A stretch of DNA of 64,000 bases from Neostapfia colusana. Its lineage: Eukaryota; Streptophyta; Magnoliopsida; Poales; Poaceae. The notes under the pieces were generated by a model. It saw only the letters and a program-made list of their open reading frames with translations. It was not told the origin of the DNA and ran no database searches. The position numbers were made by a program, and so were the translations under genes. Of the stretch, positions 23,026-33,631 are shown piece by piece. Within the stretch, counting starts at the first letter, position 1. Each line of letters starts with the position of its first letter. The stretch covers positions 39,218,699 to 39,282,698 of the forward strand of contig JASWHV010000013.1 in assembly GCA_030760725.1 (NCBI GenBank). Direction: 5' to 3'.

Positions 23026-23217
23026 GAGCTTCCGGAGCTCATCACCGCGGAAGTAACGAGTTCTGGAGCGGCCGTTACCCGTAAGGACACCGGTACGCAA
23101 CAGAAACCGATCTAAAATCCACGATGATTACCAAAGATGAGACGTTAGGATCCAACAAAGATCTGAGTAAGACTCTTATTCGGGATCCAATCAGATTAGG
23201 ACTCTTCTCTTCCCGAT

Positions 23218-23226
23218 TATAAATAG
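23218..23226 (+). promoter_or_regulatory. TATA box of the G-family solo LTR
   Basis: TATAAATAG follows CCAATCAGATTAGG about 30 bp upstream, a complete plant-type core promoter just after the G-box array. Confidence 0.75.
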
Positions 23227-24507
23227 AACCCAAACCTCTGGCCGAAACCACAAACTTCTCTTTCAACTCCTGAGCCGACGACTTAGAGCCCTAGCCCTAA
23301 CTCGCCGAGCAAAACATTGCCGAAGCGCAACAAGGGAGATCATCGGAGAAGAACCGAGCGGTCTGAGAAGGACCTCGAAGTCAAGAAGAGCGTGAGGTAG
23401 GACTTTAATACCACCTTACGATATCATTGTGTTCATCTCTTTGCATCTGTTCTTCAATTCCTTTCGAACAGAAGCTTTCTCGTGGGCAAATCACTCGATG
23501 ATCAGTTTGATCTAAAAGACAAGATCATCGCCACGTCCACCTTTGATCCGAACACCTCTGACCATGCAAGTCATGCAAGAACACGTACAGATCAATCTAA
23601 TAAAACTAATCATAGGATAGCATGCATCTGCATCATCGCATCTAGTTTAGGGTTTGTGCATGATATTGATTGCCGTGAACTTTGTATGCACGTGAATCCT
23701 ACATAGCAGGACAAGCTCAGGAAGCTGTCTACGACGAGCTGCAGCAACAAGGTTTTGAGAATCAAGAACAACCGGAACCGCAAGAACAAGGCAAGTGCTC
23801 CTTGACCATGTTGATCCTATGTTTTGGGTAAAACTATTTTATTTTGCGAAAAGGTGTGTGTGCTGAGTCAAACATTAAGGGAAACCCTTTTATAGGAGTT
23901 TACTAGTTTTGATTAAACCACCCTTGTTGCCTGGGAAGTTTATGAGTCGGGTATGGTTTTTGCTTTATGCTTCGCTGAGTCCATGGGATTGGGAAGCGAG
24001 ATAGATGTGTCTAGCTAACTGCACTCGTAGTGTTAATAAGGAACTGATGAGGTTAATGAACATGGATCGGAGGGGGATCTAGGCAAGCCTAGGTTTGTGA
24101 ATGAGGTAGCATGAGATGGTGGTTTTGCTTGCCGTAGATCTAAGGACCGGTTCATGCATGCACATGCCAGGATAACAGTGCCACCACAAAGCCAAGTATG
24201 GGTGCGGCTTAGCTGAGTAATTAGGTAAGTTGCTAGAGTGATATGGACTGTGGAAGGTGCGGGGAATGGGAGTCGAGTGAGGACTGCCCTGGGAACTGCA
24301 TGGCACAAGAGGGGGCCCGTGGGTGGGAGAATTGGAGATTCTACCCTGCCGGTGAAACCTTAGTGAGTCCATACATCTAGTAACCCCTTTGTAAAGGCTA
24401 TTTTGTGATCTCTTGACCATACACCGACGGTTGTGTACTGGTATAATGGAGGTTCTGCAGTCGCCGACGGGTGACGAAATCACAAACTTATGGGTAAAGA
24501 GGTGCAA

Positions 24508-24551
24508 ACTCTGCAGAGTTATTAAAACTATCATGATAGCCGAGCTTACGG
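24508..24551 (+). promoter_or_regulatory. Triple-dyad module in U5 of the G-family LTR
   Basis: ACTCTGCAGAGT (24508-24519) is identical to family C, and CTATCATGATAG (24528-24539) replaces CTGTCATGACAG with two paired substitutions that keep the palindrome perfect. The third element is weaker (CCG-6-CGG, 24540-24551). Confidence 0.75.
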
Positions 24552-27076
24552 TCACGAGCACCTGGCTAAACTGCCATGATTAGATGGGATGGTTATTGGA
24601 ATGGTTATTGGGAAGGTTCTTGATTATGGTTATTGGTTTGGAACTGTTGAGTCTGGATGATGAAAGGATTGCATGACTGGTGGGGTCATGACATGAGATT
24701 GGTCTCAGTGCGAGACAAGGTTGTTTTTATGAGGTGAGATGGTAGCGAATACGAGGAGGTATTTGTGAGCATGAGTAAAGGATTGGTTAATGTTCGGATG
24801 GAACACGGGAAGTGATAGAGGTATGTTGGTAATTTAATACATGCTGGGATTACATTCATCTAAAGTTAAGTTGCTGTTTTTATCATGGTTTTATAAATCT
24901 GCTTTTCTGCAAATAAGCCTTTTATACCTACCTTGTTTATGAGCTGCATATCATGTGTTATTCCCGCACTTGCTGAGTACATCATTGTGCTCAAACTTGC
25001 ATTATTATTTCTTCATCAACAGCAAGAGAAGACTACTATGAAGATCAAGTAGAGCATTATGGCGTGTGATCTGTTCTCAACCTTGCCTGTGGAGGGAGTA
25101 GAGATGGAGCCACTTCTGCTTAGATTTGCTTCCGCATTAGCTAAATTGCTTCCGCTTTAAAATAAAGATTTCCGCTGCGTAGAAATAAAGACTTCCGCTG
25201 TGAGCATGAGTCCAAGACTCATGAGGTGTTGTAATAAACTCTGTTATTCGTGGTAATATATAGTCTGAATTCAGTTTGTGGAACATATGTGTATGTGTGA
25301 AGAACATCCTGGGAACACATATACATTAGTTCTCGATTCTGTGGTTTTCCACAGAATTGAGGGCGTCACACTCATATATAAAGTATGCAAGCATAAATGT
25401 GAATACAAAAGTAGGAATCATATACACATGATTAAAAATGCATGTAAGCCAAAGGTCAACACACATAGAGTAAACACGACACATAGAAGTTGTGAATGGC
25501 TTTGTTACATGTGAATGTGTGGTTTGTATGAAGTGGAAGTGTGAAATATATCTTATGGATTGTTGTTTTTCTTTTGCTATGTGTGATGGTATGATGTAGA
25601 ACCTGCTCAAGAGCAAGTTATTCCTTTCAAAGATCAGGACTACCCATTTCAAGAGCAGCAGGAAGGAGGCAAGTGTCCTTGACCACTTTGATCCTATGCT
25701 AGGATGTGTAGATAGAATTATTTGCATTGTCAAATGAAACATGAAACCCATGCTAGGAAGTTTCCCTAGAATTGCATTACCTTGTTTCCTTGTAGCTTGG
25801 GTTAGGATTTATTTTATCATGTCATTTATTATTATGCATATGCTTAGTCATGCTTAGAATGGGATATTTGGGATATGAGATCATCAGTTTATTTTACCAT
25901 ACTCTTGAATGAGATATTGTGAGTTATGTACAGGTAGGGATCAAGGCAAGTTGGATGTTTTGGTTGTGTGCTGGGTGCACGAGACTCGGGTTTGTGTTTA
26001 GTACTTGCCTGGATCCTAAGGACCGGTTCATGGAGCATGTAACCTGGCTTTACCGTGCCAACCACATGCTGAGATGGGGCAGCTTGGCCAAATAATTAGG
26101 TGTATCCCAGACGCAGTATGGGTTTGTTGGATGGTGCGGGGAATAGGTGTCAGCTGGACTACCATATGAACCGCAAGGCTCAAGAGGGGGCCACTGCAGC
26201 GGGGTTGGAGCCTCTTGTATGCTGTTAGGGGTGAAACCTCAGTGGGCCCACGCTCGTCGGGAATCCCTTTGTAAAGGCTTCATAGTGATCTCCTGGCTAC
26301 ACACCTGGGAAGTGTGAATGTGGTTCGTAGCCACTGGCATAATGGAGGTTCTTTTAGTCCACCCGGCAACGGGGGATGAAATCACTACATGTGGGTACAG
26401 TGGTACAAACTTTGCAGAGTCAAAACTGTCATGACAGCCGTGCTCACGGTCAAGAGCGGCTTGGACTTATTCATGATTAGAGGATGAGGACCTTGGAGGC
26501 TGTGAGTGTTAAGCGGGGAGCTTAACATTGGAAATGATATTATGGTTATATGATTATGATGATGGGATGGGAGATTGGGACCATTTCACCTGTGTAGTAA
26601 TGTAGGTGCTTAATAAGCTAAGGTAATAGGTATTAATTGCGTAGTGCTTTAACCATGAGTTCAACCTCCCCTTGTTCTAGCCATGCATGACATAACTTTC
26701 CCACACTTGCTGAGTGCCATCGGTACTCAACCTTGCATATTTTGTTGGTTTATATTGCTGCTCAGGTCAAGATAATGAGGTGGTGTATAATGACCAAGAC
26801 TTTGGACCCGAAGAAGGTTTCTAGGTTCATGAAGACCCCCGGGCAACGCCTGTGACGGAGCCCTCAAGAATAATATTCAGCTGCTAGTTTATTTACTTGT
26901 GATGAACTTATTATTGTCCATCGAGACATTTGCTATGTAAGACTTATTTATATTCGACACCTGGCTTGTAATAAATGATGCTTCACTATTTGTCATCACA
27001 TGTATGAGAAAATGATCCTGGCATACATGTGATATTCACTTGGTTATTCTTCAGAAAAACCGGGTGTGACATTAAT

Positions 27077-27509
27077 TGCTTAGTGCTTTAACCATGAGTT
27101 CAACCTCTCCTTGCTCTAGCCATGCATGACATAACTTTCCCACACTTGCTGAGTACCAACGGTACTCAAACTTGCATATTTGTTGGTTTAAATTGCTGCT
27201 CAGGTCAAGGGGATGAGGTGGTGTTCAATGACCAAGACTTTGAACCCGAAGAAGGATTCTAGGTTCATGGAGTCCCACGGGCAACGCCTGTGACGGAGCC
27301 CACAAGAATAATATTCCGCTGCTATTTTATTTACATGTTATGAACTTATTATCGTCCATCGAGACATATGCTATGTAAGACTTATTTATATTCGACACCT
27401 GGCTTGTAATAAATGATGCTTCACTATTTGTCATCACATGTATGAGAAATTGATCCTGGCATACATGTGATATTCACTCGGTTGTTCTTCAGAGAAACCG
27501 GGTGTGACA
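27077..27509 (+). repeat. Element C: 5' LTR, second part
   Basis: The host LTR resumes after the TTAAT duplication and ends GGTGTGACA at 27509. It contains the stem-loop TGAGTACCAACGGTACTCA (27150-27168), 341 bp before the LTR end, exactly as in the solo LTR at 11629. Confidence 0.92.
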
Positions 27510-27513
27510 GAAG

Positions 27514-27526
27514 TGGTATCAGAGCC
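27514..27526 (+). other. Primer binding site of element C
   Basis: TGGTATCAGAGCC, complementary to the 3' end of plant initiator tRNA-Met, four bases after the LTR end. Confidence 0.9.
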
Positions 27527-27723
27527 AAGGTTGCCCGTAGGAACGTGGACCTAGGTAGAAATGGACGTATTTAAGGACCCTATTTTCTTAAAAACTATTT
27601 TACAAAGGTGTGGGTTGAAAAGTGTTATTTAATGGGTCACTTTATTCACCTTGCCCCAACTCTATTCAAAACACGATTTTTACTTAAATCTTATCTAACT
27701 TGATTTTAAATGCTTTATGTTTT

Positions 27724-27728
27724 AGATG
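27724..27728 (+). other. Candidate 3' splice site abutting the upstream ORF start in C
   Basis: A T-rich run ending TTTATGTTTTAG is followed directly by the ATG of the upstream ORF (AG at 27724-27725, ATG at 27726). A donor-like CCGAG/GTGAGAT lies in the LTR at 18420. Splicing is inferred from sequence shape only. Confidence 0.4.
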
Positions 27729-28496
27729 GTTCGCATGCTCCGCACCGCCCGCAAGTCCACCGGAGGGAGAGTTCCTGTAGTTGCCCTTGCCCTAAGAGAG
27801 GGGAATCGTCCGGTGACGTACCACTCCTACGGATTGGCAGTAGGAGGCTTGTTGCGCCGTCTTCGGCGTATGCTCCAAGCCGCCGGCAATACGGGCAAGC
27901 TAACCATACACTACAGCTCCACCCGGACCATCCATGAGAAGCGGGAAGAATGGAGTTCAGAAATGAGGATTATCCATGAAAATCAGCTGCTCAAGATCCA
28001 CCGCTCTCCAGCTTGTCGAGCGACGCAGGTCGATGCGGAGAAGGATGTCACCAGTGAGGCCATCACCTGCCAGAGTCACATCTACCGTCGCCACCTGGAC
28101 AGGACTGAGTACATGTATGTCCTCCAGCGTGAAAGTGGTACAACGGAGTACAAGTACCCGCCAGTGCAGCAGGGGACTTCCCATGAGCACATGGACCTGT
28201 GCTTGGAGGATGCTGCTATGCTCAGCACTCGACTGCAGGAGTGCCAGCAGGAGCTTCAGGATGTTCGTGACACCCTGAAGGAGTCTGAGGCGTTGCTTCG
28301 AGCCAGCTTGAGGGCGAGAGAAAGAGGAGATGAGAATGAACTGTGTGGCACCGTGAATGACACATGTACTCCTGACTCCCCAGATCGCCGGGCGAGCAGG
28401 CGTCGCCGCACTTCTCCACCAGCAGCTTCCCCACCCAAAGCGGAGTTAGAGGGCAGCCGCAATAATGAGGATGATCCCGAGGAGCCAGCTCAGTGA
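27726..28496 (+). CDS. Element C: upstream ORF with H3-tail-like start and coiled coil
   Basis: An intact 256-residue ORF lies between the primer site and gag, a place with no coding region in the standard gypsy layout. Its first 14 residues, MVRMLRTARKSTGG, match the N-terminus of histone H3 in register at 10 of 14 positions, including A7-R8-K9-S10-T11-G12-G13; H3 K4 is not kept. Residues about 15-135 look globular, with a C-x2-H pattern. Residues about 155-200 (LEDAAMLSTRLQECQQELQD onward) look like a coiled coil, followed by a basic RRASRRRR patch and an acidic tail (EDDPEEPAQ). I recognise no catalytic domain. It stays open although gag downstream carries stops. Function unknown; a chromatin- or RNA-associated role is only an inference from the H3-like start. 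Confidence 0.75.
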   Translation: MVRMLRTARKSTGGRVPVVALALREGNRPVTYHSYGLAVGGLLRRLRRMLQAAGNTGKLTIHYSSTRTIHEKREEWSSEMRIIHENQLLKIHRSPACRATQVDAEKDVTSEAITCQSHIYRRHLDRTEYMYVLQRESGTTEYKYPPVQQGTSHEHMDLCLEDAAMLSTRLQECQQELQDVRDTLKESEALLRASLRARERGDENELCGTVNDTCTPDSPDRRASRRRRTSPPAASPPKAELEGSRNNEDDPEEPAQ

Positions 28497-28807
28497 TACG
28501 AGTCGTGTAGAGTCCTTTCCCATAGTTCAGCAGGTTATCGAGTAGGCGATTCAATACCTTAGTTAATGGTGTGTTAATGTTTGGTGTGTGACGTGAGTTG
28601 TGGAAGCCATGGGGCAATTGTCCACAACCTCGTCTTCAGGTTGTTTTGCTTTGATGTGTGAACCCCTACGAATTAAGAGTGCATCTATTTTCTCGTAAGA
28701 CATGAAACCCTCAGAAAATATAAATATAATAAGGTCTCAAAATTTTAAAGTTTAAACAAGCAAGTTGGGAAGTTAATACGTAATGCTTTAAATTGTCATT
28801 TGGATTG

Positions 28808-30949
28808 ATGGCCAGAAGAGGAAAGGGTCGTGGTGCCAACCCCGCCAACAACAACAATGAGGCCAGCAACCCTCATCTTTCTGGAGGACAAGACAGGGGT
28901 GGTCACCGTGAAGGAGTTGATCCCATCCACCAAATGCTTGAAAATTAGAATCAGCTCATCCAGAGCCTAACTCAAGTGGTTGCCAACTTGCATCAAGTTC
29001 CACCTCCACAAGCTGCACCATGCCAACCAAGGTTGAGTGAGTTTCTAGGGACTCAACCTCCAAAGTTTGCTAGTGCGGCTGAACCTCTGGAGGCAGATGA
29101 TTGGCTAAAGACCATTGAGAGCAAGATGAGGATCATACAATGCCAAGGGTATGAGAGGGTGCTGTTTGCCTCTCACAAATTGCATGGACCTGCTGCTGAT
29201 TGGTGAACCGCTTACGTAGCAGCCCATCATGACCCTGAGAACATCACTTGGGAAGAGTTCAAGTGTAGTTTCCACAACCATTACATACCAAGGGGTGAAC
29301 TCAAAAACAAGAGAAATGAGTTCTTGGGACTGCAGCAAGGAAACATGACTATGAGGGAATACCTCACTAAATTCACCCAACTATCCCGTTATGCACCACG
29401 GGGCATCGAGACTGATGAGCAGAAACAGGACTGCTTTGTGGAAGGACTTACAGCAGAAATGCAGTGTGCAATGTCTTCCAACGAGTATGAAAGCTTCCAA
29501 AAGATGGTAGACAGAGCATTTGTTGTGGAGAGGAAGCTGAAGGCCTTGGAAAATGAAAACAAGAGGAAGGCGGGATGGTCACACCAAGCCTCGGGTAGCA
29601 ACACACGCTCGCGTCTGATGCAGCAACCCGCAGGGCAGATGAGCCGTGCTGCGGTACCCTACTCAGCACCGAGAGGGTACAACCCGAACTTCAGGCCTCC
29701 GTCAGCACCAGCACAGCCACAACGTCAGTTTGTGCAGCAGCCTCGCCCCACATATCAACCTCGACCAGCAGTACAAGGACCTCCAAACCAACCCCAAGAC
29801 AACAAAGGCCAGGCACCTAAGCTAGGGGTGCAATGCTTTAACTGTGGTGAAGTCAGGCACTACGCCCATAAGTGCCCAAAGAAGAAGCCCGTGCAGCCAC
29901 AACAGCAGAATGTAATGCGAGGACGGGTGAACCACGTCACCATGGAGGAGGCGCAAGAGGCACCCGACGTGGTAGTTGGTAAGTTTCCTGCCAATTTACA
30001 CATTGCAACCCTGTTGTTTGATTCTGGTGCTACCCACTCGTTCATCGCTCAAGGGTTTGTTAAGAAGCATGATCTAGCAACCACACAAATGAACCATATG
30101 CTAGCAGTGAACTCTCCAGGTGGAGAAATAAGGACAAGACAAGTGTGTCCCCAGGTGAATCTAGACATTAATGGGGTAGTATTTACTGCCAACCTCATAG
30201 TGATAGATTCACAAGGGATAGATATTATTTTGGGTATGGATTGGTTGACCAAACATAAAGGAATCATCCATTGTTCGACAAGAACGGTGGAACTAACTCA
30301 CCCTAGTTGCACAAGAGTAAAGTTCATAACTATACAAGAGCCTAGGAGGGACATTAAACTCAATCAAGTTGAGGTGGAAGTGGAGGAGATCAGGGTCATC
30401 AGGGAATATCCAGATGTTTTTCCGGAGGAGTTGTTGGGTATGCCCCCCGATCGTGAAGTGGAACTCGCGATTGAGCTAGTGCCTGGAACAACTCCGATAT
30501 ACAAGAGGCCTTATCGGATGGACTCTAAACAGCTGGAAGAACTCAAGGAACATTTAAGAGAGTTGACAGAGAAGGGGTACATTCATCCTAGTTCCTCACC
30601 ATGGGGAGCTCCAGTGATATTTGTGCCCAAGAAGGACGGAACCCAGAGGTTGTGCGTAGACTACCGTGCGTTGAATGAAGTAACCATCAAGAACAAGTAC
30701 CCATTACCCCACATTGAAGACTTGTTTGATCAGTTGAGGGGAGACTATGTTTATCTCATGGTGTCCCCTATCCGAGGACTTCGTCGGTTCAAGATGAAAG
30801 GGAAGTTATCACCTCGATACATCGGACCCTTTAAAGTTCTGGAGAGGAAAGGTGAAGTGGCATATCAACTAGAACTACTGGCTCGCCTATCGAATGTGCA
30901 TGATGTATTCCATGTGTCACAGCTCAAGAAATGTCTAAGGACGCTTTGA
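28808..30949 (+). pseudogene. Element C: gag-protease-RT start fused to integrase tail (deletion derivative)
   Basis: One frame starting MARRGKGRG at 28808 encodes gag, with stops at 28946-28948 (TAG) and 29204-29206 (TGA), both where Trp is expected. From 29324 it is open for 541 residues: gag C-terminal half, zinc knuckle CFNCGEVRHYAHKC (about 29833-29875), protease (LLFDSGATHSFI, about 30013-30048), and the RT start up to YPLPHIEDLFDQLRG. The next residues, DYVYLMVSPIRGLRRFKMKG, are the integrase C-terminal domain, so the rest of RT, RNase H and the integrase core are missing in an in-frame deletion near 30749. The frame stops at 30947, just before the chromodomain. This copy could not move without help. 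Confidence 0.9.
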
Positions 30950-30952
30950 GAG

Positions 30953-31156
30953 ATGTTACCCATGAATGAGGTTGATGTACGAGAGGATTTTTCTTATGCC
31001 GAGCAACCGGTCAAGATTTTGGAGACAATGGAACGCCACACAAGAAATAAAAGAATCCGGATGTGCAAGGTGCAGTGGAAGCATCACTCGGAAGAGGAAG
31101 CCACATGGGAGCGAGAAGATGAGCTTAAGGCACAGTTTCCGGAATTGTTTTCTTAG
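30953..31156 (+). pseudogene. Element C: chromodomain of integrase (after a stop)
   Basis: In the same frame as the preceding region but separated by TGA at 30947-30949, this encodes a chromovirus chromodomain: PVKILETMERHTRNKRIRM, then KVQWKHHSEEEATWERED, ending at TAG 31154-31156. The aromatic residue W in VQW and the EATWE block typical of the fold are present. In chromoviruses this domain is thought to steer integration to chromatin carrying methylated histone H3. Confidence 0.85.
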
Positions 31157-31187
31157 AACCACCAATCTCGAGGACGAGATTTCTTTT

Positions 31188-31202
31188 AAGGGGGGTAGAG
31201 CT
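31188..31202 (+). other. Polypurine tract of element C
   Basis: AAGGGGGGTAGAGC lies directly before the TG of the 3' LTR at 31203, where plus-strand DNA synthesis would be primed. Confidence 0.85.
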
Positions 31203-33631
31203 GTAACACCCCAAAATTCTGTTAAGAGGGGAATTTAAAATTTTTTGGATGTACTGCATGTGGTGCAGAAATTCAATTTCAAATTGGAATTCAAATTCAA
31301 ATCAAAACAGAAAAAAAATGGAAAAAGAAAAAGAAACTCCCCCGGCCAGTGGGCCGAAACCCACCAGCCGGCCCACCATACCCCCCCCCCCCCCCGCGCC
31401 AGTCCACAGCCGCGCGCCTCTCCCTCTCACTGACACGCGGAGCACGCGTGTCATCCCTCACCTCTCGCTCGCGCCAACTACCCGGACTCCTCCGCGCGCC
31501 CGAATCCAAACTACCCCGGAAACCCGCGTCCCCCAGCCGAATTCTGGTCCCGGACGACTCCGACTCGATCCCAACAGACCCGCCGCCCTCCCCCGTCTAT
31601 ATAAACGCCGGCATCGTCCTGTCCCCCCCCCCCCGATCGGCTGTTTTTCCGCCCGGTGAGAACCAGAGCTTCTCCGGCCGTTTTCTCTCGATCTCTGCTC
31701 GGGTTTTCTGATCTAACGCGTCGATTGTGTCCCACCACCTCCGGGGAGTCACGCAGGTGCAGAAAACTCGGTGGTTTGCGCTCTAGGCACAGCTCCGACG
31801 AGCACCGCAGCAGTTCCACCTCGGACCTCGACGCCGACCACCTTCCAGGGCCTCCGAGCTAAAGAAAAAACCCCGAGGTGAGATACCCGACCTCCCCTCT
31901 ACCGTTCTATGCCATGAAATCCCAGTTTTAGGAGGTATAGACAAAGATCCGAAGTTTTCCGGCGAGATCGCCGCCTCCCGCCGCCGCGCGCTGCCGGGCA
32001 GCGCCGCCCGCGCACGGTCAGGGCGACGTGGCCGCTTGTGCGCCGTCTATTTTAAATCGCACAGTAGAATTAAAACCCGCGCGTACCGGTTCGGCGATCT
32101 AATATGAGCCGTCTGTTTCAAATCGGACGGTCCACATCAGCCCCGCGTTATAAAGGTCGGGATTCTTACGCGCTACCAACTGGGGATCTCGGAAAACACG
32201 AGCCAGCCCCGGAAACTTCTGATCTAGGCCATGGAACTTCAAAAATTCGTGTAAATTCATTTAAAAATCAGTTTTAGCCCCTGGACTTAATAAGAATTAG
32301 GAAAACCCCTCTGTTATGTGTAGTTAGACCCCTGGAAATTTATGAAATAATAATTAGACCCTGTAGTTGGGTGAATTTACCTTTTTGACCCTATATGATA
32401 TTAAATTCAGAAAATTGAATATGGGATTTGGATTTAAATTTAAAAGGTGAGGCAAACACATTGCAAATTCAAGTTTAAACTTTCCTGGCACTTGGAAAAC
32501 TTTAGAATGAACTAAAAATAAATATTAGGCTGAAATAAAATCTGCTTGTGTAGTTCATATTTATTAGATCTAGAAACACATTTTTAGGCTAGGAAATAAT
32601 TCTGAAAACTGATAAATAAATTTAAATTAGTTCACATCAGAGGAGAAGTTCAAAAGTGTATTATTAAATATTTTAGATCAGAACCTATTCTGTTTAGATG
32701 ATAAGTCCTACTATTTAAGATTTAAAACTCCATTTTAGACATAGAAAATAAATCTGGAAAATAAAGGAAAATAGGTATGCATAACTAGAAAATAATAAAT
32801 GGAGTCTCCAAATCCAAAGACCTCAGTTTGGGATTTGGTAGAAGGTCTGAAAACCCATTTGGAATAGGGAATTACTTTCCATGCAAACTTGGTAGCTAAA
32901 GAGTGTATTAAAGAATTTGTTTAAATTGGAAATTTATATATATAGTGTGCAAACAGAAATCTGAATACAAAAGTTAGAAATCATATACATATGCTTAAAA
33001 GTGCATGTAGGCCAAAAATCAACACATCTAGGACAACCACAACACTTAGTAATGTGAATGACCTTCATAGGTATGTATGTGTGGTTTGTATGAAGTGAAA
33101 GTGTGAACCATGTCTTATGGATTGTTGTTTTTTTTTGCTATGTGTATGGGCATGAGTAGAGCCTGCCCCAGAGCAAGTTCTCCCCTTCCAAGACTAGGAC
33201 TTTCCATTCCCAGAGCAGCAGGAAGGAGGCAAGTGTCCTTGACCACTTTGATCCTATGCTAGGATGTGTAGATAGAATTATTTGCATTGTCAACTGAAAT
33301 ATGAAACCCATGATAGGAAGTTTCCCTAGAATTGCATTACCTTGTTTCCTTGTAGCTTGGGTTGGGATTTATTTTATCATGTCATTTATTTATATGCTTA
33401 GCCATGCTTAGAATGGGATAATTGGGATATGGGATCATCAATTTATTTACCTTACTCTTGAATGAGATATTATGAGTTATGTAGAGGTAGGGATCGAGGC
33501 AAGTTGGATGATTTGGTTGGTGTTGGGTGCACGAGACTCGGGTTTGTGTTTAGTACTTGCCTGGATCCTAAGGACCGGTTCATGGAGCATGTAACCTGGC
33601 TTTACCGTGCCAACCACATGCTGAGATGGGG
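31203..33631 (+). repeat. Element C: 3' LTR, interrupted by element A
   Basis: It begins TGTAACACCCC right after the polypurine tract and follows the family-C LTR until 33631, where element A begins. It has a TATA box at 31598-31605 and a donor-like GAG/GTGAGAT at 31878. A run of about 17 C at 31381 is longer than the matching run in the 5' LTR (about 17931) and absent from the solo LTR at 11629. The missing 3' part must lie beyond the window, on the other side of A. Confidence 0.9.
31598..31605 (+). promoter_or_regulatory. TATA box of the C 3' LTR
   Basis: TATATAAA in the context CCGTCTATATAAACGCC, homologous to 18143 in the 5' LTR. Confidence 0.7.

Larger units (their letters stand above)
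22428..25370 (+). mobile_element. G-family solo LTR, nested in the solo LTR
   Basis: It starts TGTGACACCCTC and ends GAGGGCGTCACA (12-bp terminal inverted repeat with one mismatch) and is flanked by CTCAT (22423-22427 and 25371-25375). Length is 2943 bp, with no internal domain: a solo LTR. It holds a G-box array (22639-23025), a CCAAT box near 23188, a TATA box (23218-23226), a donor-like GAG/GTAG (GT at 23397), dyads ACTCTGCAGAGT (24508-24519) and CTATCATGATAG (24528-24539), and a stem-loop (24974-24993) 377 bp before the end. Its U5 clearly resembles that of family C, so it likely belongs to a related chromovirus. Confidence 0.93.
20699..27071 (+). mobile_element. Second family-C solo LTR, nested in the C 5' LTR
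   Basis: The copy runs TGTAACACC (20699) to GGTGTGACA (27071) with 5-bp duplications TTAAT at 20694-20698 and 27072-27076. Without the inserted LTR at 22428-25375 it is 3425 bp. No internal domain is present, so it is a solo LTR. It is more diverged from the host LTR than the C LTRs are from each other by eye. TATA-like TATAAAA is at 21094-21100. The dyad CTGTCATGACAG (26426-26437), CCGTGCTCACGG (26438-26449) and the stem-loop (26711-26729, one G-T wobble) are kept. Confidence 0.93.
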
